From Pseudomonadota bacterium (GTDB lineage: Bacteria; Desulfobacterota; Syntrophobacteria; Syntrophobacterales; Syntrophobacteraceae), in the NCBI GenBank assembly GCA_023442755.1, contig JAEZXS010000136.1, forward strand, positions 1 through 23,904: a DNA stretch of 23,904 nucleotides, read 5' to 3'. This document shows positions 8,391 to 17,484 of this stretch, piece by piece. Positions within the stretch are counted from its first letter, which is position 1. Each line of letters begins with the position of its first letter. A program made the translations under genes and the position numbers. The notes beneath the pieces were generated by a model. That model was not told the origin of the DNA. It searched no databases and saw nothing but the letters and a program-made list of their open reading frames with translations.

Positions 8391-9509
8391 TCAATCTATG
8401 GGGGCGGCATCCGTCTGGCGAGCATAAAACGTACTGCGCCAGTCTTCGAACCTGCCTGCCTCGATAGCCCTGCGCATCTGCGCCATCAGGTCGAGATAGA
8501 AATGCAGGTTGTGGATGGTGTTGAGGCGGTAGGAAAGCAGCTCGTGCGCCGTGTAGAGATGGCGCAGGTAGGCGCGCGTAAAACGCCGGCACGTATAGCA
8601 GTTGCAGTCCGGGTCTATCGGGCCGTTATCGTCGGCGTAGGCGGCGTTCTTTATCTGGACCGGTCCCCGTGATGTGAACAGCATGCCGTTTCGGGCATTG
8701 CGGGTCGGCATGACGCAATCGAACATGTCCACTCCGGCCCGGACCCCTTCGACCAGGTCTTCGGGCGTACCCACTCCCATCACGTAGCGCGGCCTCGTTT
8801 CCGGCAGCAGAGGCGCCAGCCACCTCATGACCGACAGCATCTCCTCTTTCGATTCTCCGACGGAAAGACTTCCGATCGCGTACCCCTCGAACCCGATTTT
8901 CACGAGGTCTTCGAGGCATTGTTCCCGCAATTCCTTGAAAATACTTCCCTGGACGATGCCGAAAAGGGACTGGTGCGGCTGCGCTTTCGTATCCCTGCAG
9001 CGCTGCGCCCAGCGCACCGTGCGTTCGACCGATTGCTGCGCGTATTCGCGGGAAACCGGGTATTGCGTGCACTCGTCGAAACACATCATGATGTCCGAGC
9101 CGAGATTGGCCTGGATCTCAATGGAGGTTTCCGGAGTGAGAAGGTGGTGCGAGCCGTCGATATGCGATTGAAACTGGACGCCGTTTTCCTCGATCCGGTT
9201 TATCCTGGCAAGGCTGAATACCTGGAAGCCGCCGCTGTCGGTCAGGATGGAGCGGTCCCACCCCATGAACCGGTGCAGCCCGCCCAGGCGGGCAATCCTT
9301 GTATCGCCGGGCCGCAGGTAAAGATGGTAGGTATTCCCGAGTATGATGCGCGCATCCATGGCTTCCAGCTCGTCGGGGCAGATGCTTTTCACCGAGCCGG
9401 CCGTGCCGACGGGCATGAAAATGGGGGTGTCCACAACGCCGTGCGCGGTTTCGAACCGGCCGGTGCGGGCGTTGCACAGGGGATCTCTGGAAAAGACTTC
9501 AAACTTCAT
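8391..9509 (-). CDS. tgt: tRNA-guanine transglycosylase (queuine tRNA-ribosyltransferase)
   Basis: Tgt exchanges guanine 34 in the anticodon of Asp, Asn, His and Tyr tRNAs for the queuosine precursor preQ1. The 372-residue length is normal. LTDSGGFQVFSL contains the general-base Asp (D91), and DMFDCVMPTRNARNG holds the nucleophile D264 and the tRNA-binding loop. Zinc ligands are C302, C304 and C307 in DCNCYTC, plus H333 in TIHNLHFY. No key residue is missing. The product of Tgt is the substrate of QueA, encoded immediately upstream in the same direction with 119 bp between them. The ribosome site at ATG 9509 is weak. Confidence 0.98.
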   Translation of the reverse strand: MKFEVFSRDPLCNARTGRFETAHGVVDTPIFMPVGTAGSVKSICPDELEAMDARIILGNTYHLYLRPGDTRIARLGGLHRFMGWDRSILTDSGGFQVFSLARINRIEENGVQFQSHIDGSHHLLTPETSIEIQANLGSDIMMCFDECTQYPVSREYAQQSVERTVRWAQRCRDTKAQPHQSLFGIVQGSIFKELREQCLEDLVKIGFEGYAIGSLSVGESKEEMLSVMRWLAPLLPETRPRYVMGVGTPEDLVEGVRAGVDMFDCVMPTRNARNGMLFTSRGPVQIKNAAYADDNGPIDPDCNCYTCRRFTRAYLRHLYTAHELLSYRLNTIHNLHFYLDLMAQMRRAIEAGRFEDWRSTFYARQTDAAPID

Positions 9510-9560
9510 AATCGGCGATAACCATCAGGGTTTCGTATTTACCGGCGGATACTGCGTATC

Positions 9561-9587
9561 GTGTGGGAGAGGCTTTAGCCTCGATTG
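9561..9587 (+). repeat. REP-like hairpin repeat, copy 1
   Basis: GAGAGGCTTTAGCCTCGA forms a short hairpin (GAGGCT/AGCCTC) inside a longer unit starting GTGTGGGA and ending GATTG. The same unit recurs near 12231 and 12337 on the opposite strand with core GAGCGGCTTTCAGCCGCGA, so it belongs to a dispersed repeat family. It lies in the queA-tgt gap. Confidence 0.55.
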
Positions 9588-9628
9588 AATGCAATGGCAA
9601 CTGGAAACTGCACCCGGGACCGGAATTC

Positions 9629-10694
<1,066 letters not shown>

Positions 10695-10705
<11 letters not shown>

Positions 10706-10895
10706 GTCTGCGGCCCCAGTAGACCAGGGCCAGGCCCATTATCATGAGGGCCCCTCCGAGAATGCGGAGGTACCGCGTGGGAGCCGTGAGCAGCCATTGA
10801 AGCCATTTCCTGACATGTTCCGGGGAGGCAAGGTAGGGGAGGCCTTCGATGAAGCAGATCAGGCCGATCACTGTGAACATATATCCTTCCAACAT
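10695..10895 (-). CDS. DUF2065 (YjeT-like) small membrane protein
   Basis: This 66-residue protein has two helices: MFTVIGLICFIEGLPYLASP and YLRILGGALMIMGLALVYWG. The pattern of an early EGL..L.P, a middle W, and LR..GG..M..GL...Y near the end fits the DUF2065/YjeT family. Its function is unknown. Two consecutive ATG codons are possible starts; the second (10895) is better placed, five bases after GAGGAT. Its end overlaps queA by 11 bp, which suggests the leading gene of a DUF2065-queA-tgt operon. Confidence 0.8.
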
Positions 10896-11097
10896 CATTT
10901 ATCCTCGCGAGGTTTTTCTTTTCATTGGAACCCGAATGGCCTAACATATTTTCGGGCTGCTGCAAAGCGGGACGTTTCAGGGTGCGTAAGTATAACGTTT
11001 TGAATCTGCAAGGTAAGTAAGAATCGCCATCTCTGACGAAATTCCCGCGGAGCGAATCACCGGCCCTATTCCCAACTGTGTTCGGAGGTTCTCTGAA

Positions 11098-12225
11098 ATG
11101 CCGCTTAACTGGGTTGAAATCGACCTGGCAGCTCTACGCCATAACTATTTCGAGGCCAGAAAACACGCCTCGCCGGAAGCGACCGTTCTCGGTGTGGTCA
11201 AATCGGATGCCTATGGGCACGGGATGATACCCGTCGCAAAGGAACTCGAAAGATGCGGCGCCGGCTTTCTGGCGGTCAGCAAGTTCTGGGAAGCCAAGGA
11301 ATTGCGCGATGCAGGCATCGGCCTGCCGATTCTCGTCCTGCTGGGCTTTGAAGATGCGGACGTCGAGGATGCAGTACGCCTTGGCATCCGCCCTGCCCTG
11401 TTCCGCCTGGACCTGGCCAGGAAACTGAGCGAGGCGGCCTGCCGCCTGAACAGGTCCGCCCCGGTGCACGTCAAGGCGGACACCGGAATGGGCAGGCTCG
11501 GAGTCCAGTGCGAGGACATGTATTCCTTCCTGGGCGAACTCATGTCCCTGCCCGGCATCGTCATCGAAGGAATGATCTCCCACTTCGCCGAAGCCGACGA
11601 AACGGACAAGTCCTACTGTGATTTTCAATTGAAGAAGTTCCTCATGGCAATGGACGCCGCCACCAGGCGGGGCCTTTCGCTTTCATACTGCCACATATCG
11701 AACAGCGCAGCCGTGCTCGACCTGCCCAAAGCCCACTTCCGCCTGGTGCGACCCGGCATCATGCTGTACGGTTCCACTCCTTCGGGAAAGCCATCCGATA
11801 CCGTCGATCTCAAGCCCGTCATGACCTTCAAGTCTGTTGTTCTGCAGCTCAAAGAAGTTCCCGAAGGCCGCCCCATCGGCTACGGCAGGACTTTCGTCAC
11901 CAAGAGGAAAAGCCGGATCGCAACTATTGCAGTCGGCTACGACGACGGCTATTTCAGACTTCTGTCCAATCGCGGGCAGGTGCTCGTACGGGGCATACGC
12001 GCCCCGGTGGTGGGCCGGGTTTCGATGAATATGATCACGGCCGACGTGACGGATATCCCGGATGCCGCCGAAGGGGACGAAGTTGTCCTGCTCGGAGCGC
12101 AGGGAGCCGAACGGATCACGGGCGAGGAAATAGCAAACCTGTGCGGCACAATCAGCTACGAAGTATACTGTGCCATCGGAAAGCAACAGCGATTCAAATA
12201 TTTTCTGAACGGATCGCCGTCATAG
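11098..12225 (+). CDS. alr: Alanine racemase
   Basis: Alr is the pyridoxal-phosphate enzyme that interconverts L- and D-alanine, supplying D-alanine for peptidoglycan. The 375-residue length is normal. The cofactor-binding Lys is K35 in VVKSDAYGHG, R218 in VRPGIMLYG contacts the pyridine ring in known enzymes, and the second catalytic base is Y281 in VGYDDGYFR. Both motifs differ slightly from the common KANAYGHG and GYADGYPR forms but keep the key residues. The ATG follows GGAGGT at a spacing of about eight. A hairpin and T-run after the stop should end transcription. Confidence 0.97.
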   Translation: MPLNWVEIDLAALRHNYFEARKHASPEATVLGVVKSDAYGHGMIPVAKELERCGAGFLAVSKFWEAKELRDAGIGLPILVLLGFEDADVEDAVRLGIRPALFRLDLARKLSEAACRLNRSAPVHVKADTGMGRLGVQCEDMYSFLGELMSLPGIVIEGMISHFAEADETDKSYCDFQLKKFLMAMDAATRRGLSLSYCHISNSAAVLDLPKAHFRLVRPGIMLYGSTPSGKPSDTVDLKPVMTFKSVVLQLKEVPEGRPIGYGRTFVTKRKSRIATIAVGYDDGYFRLLSNRGQVLVRGIRAPVVGRVSMNMITADVTDIPDAAEGDEVVLLGAQGAERITGEEIANLCGTISYEVYCAIGKQQRFKYFLNGSPS

Positions 12226-12230
12226 GGGAG

Positions 12231-12254
12231 AGAATCGCGGCTGAAAGCCGCTCA
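12231..12254 (-). repeat. REP-like hairpin repeat, copy 2
   Basis: TCGCGGCTGAAAGCCGCTC forms a GCGGCT/AGCCGC hairpin just after the alr stop. Read on the minus strand its core is GAGCGGCTTTCAGCCGCGA, the clearest copy of the repeat also seen at 9561 and 12337. Confidence 0.6.
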
Positions 12255-12286
12255 GATTGATGACAAACCCTGGAATCATTGTGATC

Positions 12287-12328
12287 GTCATTCCGGCGAA
12301 AGCCGGAATCCCGTGTGGGGTTTTTTTT
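12287..12328 (+). terminator. Probable alr terminator built from a REP-like hairpin
   Basis: An 8-bp perfect stem, ATTCCGGC (12290-12297) and GCCGGAAT (12302-12309), closes a GAAA tetraloop. It is followed by CCCGTGTGGGG and eight T residues (12321-12328). The smaller CCC-GTGT-GGG stem directly abuts the T-run and may be the real terminator hairpin. The CATTCCGGCGAAAGCCGGAAT core resembles a dispersed repeat common in proteobacteria, from general memory. Confidence 0.6.
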
Positions 12329-12336
12329 CAACGGTC

Positions 12337-12362
12337 TGCGCGATTGAAAGCCGCTCCCACGG
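12337..12362 (-). repeat. REP-like hairpin repeat, copy 3 (degenerate arm)
   Basis: On the minus strand this reads GTGGGAGCGGCTTTCAATCG followed by CGC, sharing GAGCGGCTTTCA with copy 2 but with a decayed second arm (AATCGCG in place of AGCCGCG). Confidence 0.5.
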
Positions 12363-12369
12363 GTAAGAG

Positions 12370-12389
12370 CCGTAAAGTGTTTTTTACGG
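12370..12389 (+). repeat. Hairpin in leader of the cobalamin adenosyltransferase gene
   Basis: CCGTAAA (12370-12376) and TTTACGG (12383-12389) form a perfect 7-bp stem with loop GTGTTT, ending 28 bp before the ATG. It is too small to be a cobalamin riboswitch, and nothing else here resembles one. It may be a weak terminator or leader hairpin. Confidence 0.35.
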
Positions 12390-12417
12390 GTGCGGTCCGT
12401 ACCGGCGAGGAGATGGA

Positions 12418-12942
12418 ATGAGCGTTTTCACTTTTTCGACTAAGGGAGACCAGGGAACCACGAGCCTGCTCTCGGGACAGAGGGTTTCCAAAGCCAGCCT
12501 CCGGCCCGAGGCCTACGGGACGCTGGACGAGGCAAGTTCGGCGCTCGGCCTGGCAAAGGTCCTGACGGGCAGCGAATCCATACGGGAGATGATCCATACC
12601 GTCCAGGAGGACCTGCTGGTGCTGGGAGCGCAGTTGTCGATGGATTCCGGCACCGCGCCCGACCCGAAGCACCGGATCGGAACGGAACGCACCCGGAGGC
12701 TGGCAGACTGGATCGCCAAACTCCAGGAGGAAGTCCCCCTGCCCCGGAAATTCATCCTTCCGGGAGGCAATCCCACAAGCGCCGTGATCGACCTGGCCCG
12801 CACCATCGTACGCAGGGCCGAACGCCGGACCATGGCCCTCAAGGAAGCCGGGGAACTGGACAGTCCCGAAGCACACGCCTATCTGAACCGCCTCGCCGAT
12901 TTCCTGTTCACCCTGGCCCGCTATGCAGAACTAAAAGGATAA
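12418..12942 (+). CDS. Cob(I)alamin adenosyltransferase, PduO/MMAB type
   Basis: This enzyme transfers the adenosyl group of ATP to cob(I)alamin, making coenzyme B12. The 174-residue protein shows the N-terminal ATP-binding segment (FSTKGDQGTTSLLSGQRVSK, then RPEAYGTLDEASSALG) and the C-terminal PGGNPTSAVIDLARTIVRRAERR with the paired arginines that bind ATP and cobalamin in PduO-type enzymes. LNRLADFLFTLARY closes the family pattern. The common RTGD motif reads STKGD here. The ATG follows GAGGAG by five bases. No B12-dependent enzyme is encoded nearby, so its client is elsewhere. A very stable hairpin follows the stop. Confidence 0.95.
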   Translation: MSVFTFSTKGDQGTTSLLSGQRVSKASLRPEAYGTLDEASSALGLAKVLTGSESIREMIHTVQEDLLVLGAQLSMDSGTAPDPKHRIGTERTRRLADWIAKLQEEVPLPRKFILPGGNPTSAVIDLARTIVRRAERRTMALKEAGELDSPEAHAYLNRLADFLFTLARYAELKG

Positions 12943-12959
12943 GGTCTCCCGAAAAAGGT

Positions 12960-12997
12960 GCCCCCGGGCATACAGGAGGGAGAGTATGCCCGGGGGC
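12960..12997 (+). repeat. Very stable 14-bp hairpin after adenosyltransferase gene
   Basis: GCCCCCGGGCATAC (12960-12973) and GTATGCCCGGGGGC (12984-12997) are a perfect 14-bp inverted repeat around the ten-base loop AGGAGGGAGA. It starts 18 bp past the stop codon. It could block or end transcription, but there is no T-run on either side, and the loop carries a purine-rich Shine-Dalgarno-like stretch. Confidence 0.7.
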
Positions 12998-13240
12998 TGG
13001 CTCAGAGGAAAACTGAGGTTGTTGTGCAACAAACATAATTCACGCCGGGCTCCTGCGAAATGCGGGAAACTACCCGTTTGAAGGGCGCCGGCAGCCTACC
13101 TGGGATAAAATTCCAGCTCTTCCTGAGTAGAATTTACAGTTGCGGCTTGAATCCGCTCTTGGAGCAGAACAGTCTCCGTCGGCAATTGAGTAAGCAATAC
13201 CGACCTTTTTCGGTCCGAATGTATAAGGTATAAATGTATT
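12998..13240. other. Non-coding stretch with a series of small hairpins
   Basis: With the preceding hairpin this makes a 345-bp gap without a convincing gene. Successive small stems are visible: CTCAG/CTGAG (13001-13017), TTGTT/AACAA around GTGC (13019-13032), CGGG/CCCG (13063-13076), and an ACCGA/TCGGT pair near 13199-13214 spanning a short T-run. A TATAAGG/TATAAAT stretch at 13222-13234 could supply a -10 box for higBA. A structured RNA is possible, but the stems are short. Confidence 0.35.
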
Positions 13241-13272
13241 GTTCATTGTAACTAGGTGCGTTACATTGTAAC
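13241..13272 (+). promoter_or_regulatory. Repeated operator upstream of higBA
   Basis: CATTGTAAC occurs at 13244-13252 and again at 13264-13272, exactly 20 bp apart, or about two helical turns. The second copy lies in a perfect palindrome GTTACA-T-TGTAAC (13260-13272); the first lies in an imperfect version. The site ends 15 bp before the toxin ATG. Such paired sites suit binding of HigA dimers for autorepression; that regulator is inferred. Confidence 0.55.
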
Positions 13273-13287
13273 AGATGAGGTAGCAGG

Positions 13288-13569
13288 ATGATCGGCTCCT
13301 TCAGAGACGAGCAGACCAGGCGAATCTTCGATGGAGAGAGAGTTGCGCGATTGGACCGGTCAGTCTATGACCGGGCCAGACGCAGGTTACAGCAGCTTGA
13401 TGCAGTCAGCAGGATCGAGGACCTCTACTTCCCACCATCGAATAGATTTCACTCGCTGAAGGGGTACAATCCAACCAGGTACGCGATTTGGATCAACGAC
13501 CGGTGGCGTATCTCTTTTGAATGGTCGGGCGATAGAGCCGAAGATGTCTTTTTTGAGGTCTACCACTGA
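13288..13569 (+). CDS. higB: HigB-family toxin (RelE-like mRNA interferase)
   Basis: HigB toxins cleave mRNA in the translating ribosome. The 93-residue product fits the HigB/killer family (PF05015): it opens MIGSFRDEQTRRIFDGERV, has LEx-type helices then RIEDLYFPPSNRFHSLKGY (about 47-65), and ends YAIWINDRWRISFEWSGDRAEDVFFEVYH. GAGGT lies seven bases upstream of the ATG. The toxin gene precedes its antitoxin by 17 bp, the gene order typical of higBA. The neighbourhood is more AT-rich than the flanking genes, which suggests acquisition by transfer. Confidence 0.93.
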   Translation: MIGSFRDEQTRRIFDGERVARLDRSVYDRARRRLQQLDAVSRIEDLYFPPSNRFHSLKGYNPTRYAIWINDRWRISFEWSGDRAEDVFFEVYH

Positions 13570-13586
13570 CGCAAAGAGGGAATGAC

Positions 13587-13883
13587 ATGCTCCCCAAATA
13601 CAGGCCCATACACCCGGGCGAATTTATCAAAACCGGCATTCTGGAAGAGTTTGGTCTGACTCAGCAGCAACTGGCAGACAAGCTCAAAGTCCATCGCAGG
13701 ACAATAAACGAGCTTGTCCGGGGAAAACGCGGAATAAGCGCCGATATGGCGCTGCGCCTGGGAAAATTTACGAACACAAGCCCTCAGATGTGGCTGAACC
13801 TCCAGAATGCTCTCGACCTGTGGGATGCCTATCATCAGGCTGGAGAATCGCGAGATATCGACTCCATTACCGCGCAATCCTGA
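13587..13883 (+). CDS. higA: HigA-family antitoxin (XRE-type HTH)
   Basis: HigA neutralises HigB and represses the operon. The 98-residue protein opens with the family motif RPIHPGEFIKTGILEEFGLT, followed by a helix-turn-helix (TQQQLADKLKVHRRTINELV, about 25-44) and the conserved RGKRGISADMALRLGKFTNTSPQMWLNLQNALDLW. The ATG follows AGAGGG by six bases. The repeated palindrome upstream of higB is its probable binding site. Its product is complete, with no sign of decay. Confidence 0.95.
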   Translation: MLPKYRPIHPGEFIKTGILEEFGLTQQQLADKLKVHRRTINELVRGKRGISADMALRLGKFTNTSPQMWLNLQNALDLWDAYHQAGESRDIDSITAQS

Positions 13884-13973
13884 TCCGGCCGGCACTCTCG
13901 AACTTTTTGAAGCAACTTGCCCATCACGGCTCGTTCCACTCTTGCAGCGAACTGAAAGCCAAACCCGGCTTCA

Positions 13974-15950
13974 CTACTCCAGCACGATTTCCCGGAATTC
14001 CTGCGGGTCTTTGATCTGCTCCATTTCCGCTTTGCCGGCCCACGCCATCGTAAATTCCCTGAAATAGCTCGCAAGACCGATGTTCACCCGCAGATGCATG
14101 CCGGGTTTGAGTTCCTTCATGCCGAACCATTCGGCCGGAAAGAAAGCCTCGACGGACATGTGCGGCAGGGCCTTGTTCAGCTTCTGGATGTGGCCTTTCG
14201 CCGGGAGCTGTTCGGCGTCCCGCCCCCCCTCCATTCGGAAAAGATCCGGTGTGACTTCGAATCCGTCCGGGAACTGCGGGTTGTTCCGGGGCACCAGGTA
14301 GGCCGCAATATGGTTGAGCTTCCCTTCCGCTTCGACGGTAAAGTGAAGCTGAAACGACTCGGAATAGGGGAATGTTCCTTTGTATTCCAGGAAATCCGGG
14401 TGGACGAACGTGTCCGAAAGGCTGAAGAGGTAAAGCCCCTCCGGCCTCCACGCCATGTGCACGTCGCCGAACGGCACATGCGGGGCGGGTACGTTGAATC
14501 CGGAAAGCAGGGTCTTTTCCTTTTCCCATTCCATGAGCGACTGGTCGTTTACATCTATGGCGCGTTCGGCGCGGGGAATCGGAACCGCGCCGGATTTCTC
14601 ATCGCCTCCGCGCATCGTCTTCCATTCGGGTTCCACGCCGCTTCCCCTGTGAACGGCCTCCAGCACGGGATTGAGTCTGGCGAAGTTCTCCGTCAGCTCC
14701 TCATAGGGCTTGTTCGCGGTATCGATCAGGCCCATGTTGTAATCTTCGCCGTCTTCGCGCCCGCCGAGCGGTTCGTCGCAGTATTGGAACCAGTGCGCTC
14801 CGACCACGTTCGGAAAACGGGCAAAATTGAGCAGCGCGTTCCCGGCTCCCCAGGTCCTTTGGATCTGGGTATCCACCGTCATGAGGTGGCCGGGCTTGGT
14901 GTGGATGTTCCGGGCCGTTTCGTTGCGGTTGCCGCTCCTGTTTTCCGCCGCGGCAAAGAAGTATTCGGTAACCAGGACGGGCTTTCGGCTGAGCTTTCGG
15001 AGCCCGTCGAAAAAGTAAGGCGCGACCCACCCGTCGGGGACCGTCACGTTATAGTTGGTGGCGATCACATCGACGTTGTCGCCCATGGCAAGGATGGCGT
15101 CCTGGTGATAGTACAGGGGCAGGCGATCCCCGATGACGAGCGCCCCCGGGTGTGCGATCCGGATGGCTCGGGACATAAGCTCATAGTAGCGCTTCGCAAC
15201 GGCCTTCATAAAAAGGTCGACAAGGCGGATTCCGTTGCCTTCCGGCCTCAATTTGAGAGCCGCCCCGGTTTGCTTGAGCCCCTCGAAGCCGTCGATTCCC
15301 TTTTGCGGTACCCAGTCCGCCAGGAGCTTTTCCCAGCTTCCGCCATAGTAATCATATATCGTTTTGCACAGGAACTGCTTGGTGTGGTTTTCCCACTTGT
15401 CCTTGAGATACCAGATGAAAAGCGGCGAATTCCACCAGCCGACTTCATTGTCGATATAATAGCCGACCAGGTAGCGCTGATCCCGGTAGGGAGCGGTGAG
15501 TTCCCTGGCGCACTCAACGGTGCTCTCCTCCATTTTGGGATCGAAGGGATCGAAAAAGTGGAAGCGCGAATTGCGGCCGAGTTCCAGGTCCACGGTCAGG
15601 GCGAGCCCGATGTTGGGCGACGGGTCGGACCATCCCCCAAGCGTGTTGAAGCCCCATTGCCTCAACTGCTCCCCGACATGTTCTTGCCATTCCTCCATTG
15701 TCGGGAAGAAGTTCAGCCAGCAATAGGCCTGCCCTGCCCTGCTCTTCTCGGTTTCTTTGGCCGGATTGACGATGTTGACGCCCTTGGAATAAAAGGGCTT
15801 GCCGTTCGGGTCGATCAACCACTGAACGCCGTCCATATCGGCGCTGCGCCATGCGGGTACAGGCTGGGCATCGCCTCGTGCACACTCCGGCTGAAAGAAG
15901 CCGGACAGCGCCAGGGCCAGGATACATATCCAGAGTCGGATCATACGCAC
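13974..15950 (-). CDS. Exported agarase-like glycoside hydrolase with C-terminal CBM9-like domain
   Basis: This protein of about 658 residues probably cleaves a polysaccharide outside the cytoplasm; its substrate is unknown. The start is best placed at GTG 15950, six bases after AAGGAA, giving MRMIRLWICILALALSGFF as a signal peptide. The catalytic barrel has WGFNTLGGWSD, GYYIDNEVGWW with probable acid/base E169, PVLVTEYFF with probable nucleophile E329, and GAHWFQYCDEPLGGREDGED, a pattern resembling GH50 beta-agarases and related clan GH-A enzymes. From about residue 456 the chain (AIDVNDQSLMEW ... FTMAWAG) looks like a CBM9/DOMON-type sugar-binding domain. It lies 114 bp downstream of the PIG-L gene, on the same strand. 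Agar as substrate should not be assumed. Confidence 0.8.
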   Translation of the reverse strand: MRMIRLWICILALALSGFFQPECARGDAQPVPAWRSADMDGVQWLIDPNGKPFYSKGVNIVNPAKETEKSRAGQAYCWLNFFPTMEEWQEHVGEQLRQWGFNTLGGWSDPSPNIGLALTVDLELGRNSRFHFFDPFDPKMEESTVECARELTAPYRDQRYLVGYYIDNEVGWWNSPLFIWYLKDKWENHTKQFLCKTIYDYYGGSWEKLLADWVPQKGIDGFEGLKQTGAALKLRPEGNGIRLVDLFMKAVAKRYYELMSRAIRIAHPGALVIGDRLPLYYHQDAILAMGDNVDVIATNYNVTVPDGWVAPYFFDGLRKLSRKPVLVTEYFFAAAENRSGNRNETARNIHTKPGHLMTVDTQIQRTWGAGNALLNFARFPNVVGAHWFQYCDEPLGGREDGEDYNMGLIDTANKPYEELTENFARLNPVLEAVHRGSGVEPEWKTMRGGDEKSGAVPIPRAERAIDVNDQSLMEWEKEKTLLSGFNVPAPHVPFGDVHMAWRPEGLYLFSLSDTFVHPDFLEYKGTFPYSESFQLHFTVEAEGKLNHIAAYLVPRNNPQFPDGFEVTPDLFRMEGGRDAEQLPAKGHIQKLNKALPHMSVEAFFPAEWFGMKELKPGMHLRVNIGLASYFREFTMAWAGKAEMEQIKDPQEFREIVLE

Positions 15951-16064
15951 GACACGTTCCTTGATTTTGCGTGACAAAACAGGTGAAAAAACCGGGATTC
16001 GGACCGGGGGAAAATAGCTTATGTTTCGGCTTTTGGCAAGCTGGGCACGCAGCGGGGGAAATGC

Positions 16065-17234
16065 CTAGGGAGTTGTATCGGAGTTGTTGTCGGCGGCTTC
16101 ACCGGAAGGATGCTTGAAGAATGCGGCATATTCCTCCGGGACCGTGATCACCTGGGCCATGTTCAAACTGCCGAAAAGCTCGGAGGGAATGAGAAAGTAT
16201 TTGAAGAAGCCCTGCAGCATCTGGAGCTGCGAGGCGTGCGACAACAGAGCCCGGCGCTTTCCCTCCATCTCTTCAGGGGTAAGCGGCAACTCCACCCACT
16301 CAGCATCTGAGAGTGTCTTGCCGGAGTTTGCGCAGCGGCCGACACTGCAACCCCGGATCGCTTTGGCCCATTGCGTGCCATGCGGAAAGTCCTTGAAATG
16401 GACGATATAGCTCAGAACCCTTCCCGAGGAGGCCGGCCACTCTCCCGCCTGGTACATGCGGCGAAGCGCATCCAGGACGAACACGCCGGTGGTTGCATGA
16501 TCGGGATGCTGGTCGCGCGGATCGGGAAGCACAACCCAGTCCGGCATGAATTCGCCTAGGACCCGTCCGATCTCCTGGTTCAAATCGACTCCGGAATACT
16601 TGACCCACCGGTTCATTCCCTTCCGGTGCGGCCGGTCGAAAAGCGTATAAGGCGATATGAACGGTTTGAGATTCGACCAGTACGATTCCCATAGATCGTC
16701 TATGCCGTCATCCGGAAAGCCGAGATAGATGACGTCCTCGGCCGGTACGCCCAGTTCGCAGACAGCCTGCGTCCCTTCTTCCTGCCGCTTCTTTCCATAT
16801 TCGATGAAGTCTTTCGCCGTAATACGCGCATTCTTCACCCGGAGCCGAACCGCTTCCACGTAGCCGTCCCCGTTCGTTACGAACACGACCGCAACCCTGC
16901 CTCCCTTTTGGATGATACGCTGAATAAGGCCTGCCGCGGCTATGGATTCGTCGTCCGGGTGAGGCACGAAGACCATGGCCCGAAGACCTTCAGGTATCTC
17001 GAGCGGACGATGCGACACGTAGGAGAAGAAATCGACGGATGAAGGGAGGGATGGACGCGGTTTTCCGCCTTTTGACTCCGACATCACGTCACGAACAGAG
17101 TGAGCCGCCATGGGAAAGAAAAGAGAAACACTCTGGAGGTACTGCGTCATGAAATCATCCTGATCATCGCAGAAAGCCGGCGCAGAAAGAAGCGCAACCA
17201 GGATGACAACGAATGCGGCAGTTGCACGCTTCAC
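16065..17234 (-). CDS. Exported PIG-L/LmbE-family deacetylase
   Basis: Members of this zinc-dependent family remove N-acetyl groups from sugar conjugates. Start GTG 17234 is chosen because GGAGGG lies six bases upstream and the chain then begins with a clear signal peptide (KRATAAFVVILVALLSAPAFC); an in-frame ATG 21 codons earlier lacks this. The 389-residue protein has the metal-binding motif FVPHPDDE (H92, D95 region) and the second motif DQHPDHATTG (about 241-250). Export is unusual enough to suggest action on envelope or external polysaccharide, in keeping with the downstream glycoside hydrolase gene. A C-terminal region of about 130 residues shows no motif I recognise. Confidence 0.88.
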   Translation of the reverse strand: MKRATAAFVVILVALLSAPAFCDDQDDFMTQYLQSVSLFFPMAAHSVRDVMSESKGGKPRPSLPSSVDFFSYVSHRPLEIPEGLRAMVFVPHPDDESIAAAGLIQRIIQKGGRVAVVFVTNGDGYVEAVRLRVKNARITAKDFIEYGKKRQEEGTQAVCELGVPAEDVIYLGFPDDGIDDLWESYWSNLKPFISPYTLFDRPHRKGMNRWVKYSGVDLNQEIGRVLGEFMPDWVVLPDPRDQHPDHATTGVFVLDALRRMYQAGEWPASSGRVLSYIVHFKDFPHGTQWAKAIRGCSVGRCANSGKTLSDAEWVELPLTPEEMEGKRRALLSHASQLQMLQGFFKYFLIPSELFGSLNMAQVITVPEEYAAFFKHPSGEAADNNSDTTP

Positions 17235-17484
17235 AAAAGTCCCTCCAGGGCGAAAAGACCGAATCAACCAGCGCCGAAGGGCGCTACACCCATCCAACCC
17301 GGAGCAGGGCGGGATATACCTACCGCCTCGATCCGGCGCATGTGCTATTTGTAGCCGCTATTTCTATAAAATCTTCTAAACGGGGATTGGCTATAGATAT
17401 AACAGAATCCGCCGTCTACCTCTACTCAAAAAAGATAATTCCTCTCAAATATAATACGGAATATTGCAGCCCGCGAGTTAAAAA
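17235..17484. other. AT-rich intergenic stretch between ABC exporter and PIG-L gene
   Basis: These 250 bp hold no convincing gene. The part from about 17340 to 17490 is markedly AT-rich compared with its neighbours, with runs such as TCAAATATAATACGG near 17446, which may hold promoter elements for the minus-strand PIG-L gene or mark an old insertion. No clear terminator for the ABC gene was found. Confidence 0.3.

Noticed and set aside
12226..12417. Possible cobalamin riboswitch ahead of the adenosyltransferase gene
   Set aside because: The gap is mostly repeat hairpins and a terminator, and I see no B12-box-like sequence.
14094..15974. A 626-codon open frame on the plus strand
   Set aside because: It is antisense to the glycoside hydrolase gene, which has a signal peptide and catalytic motifs; the plus frame has none.
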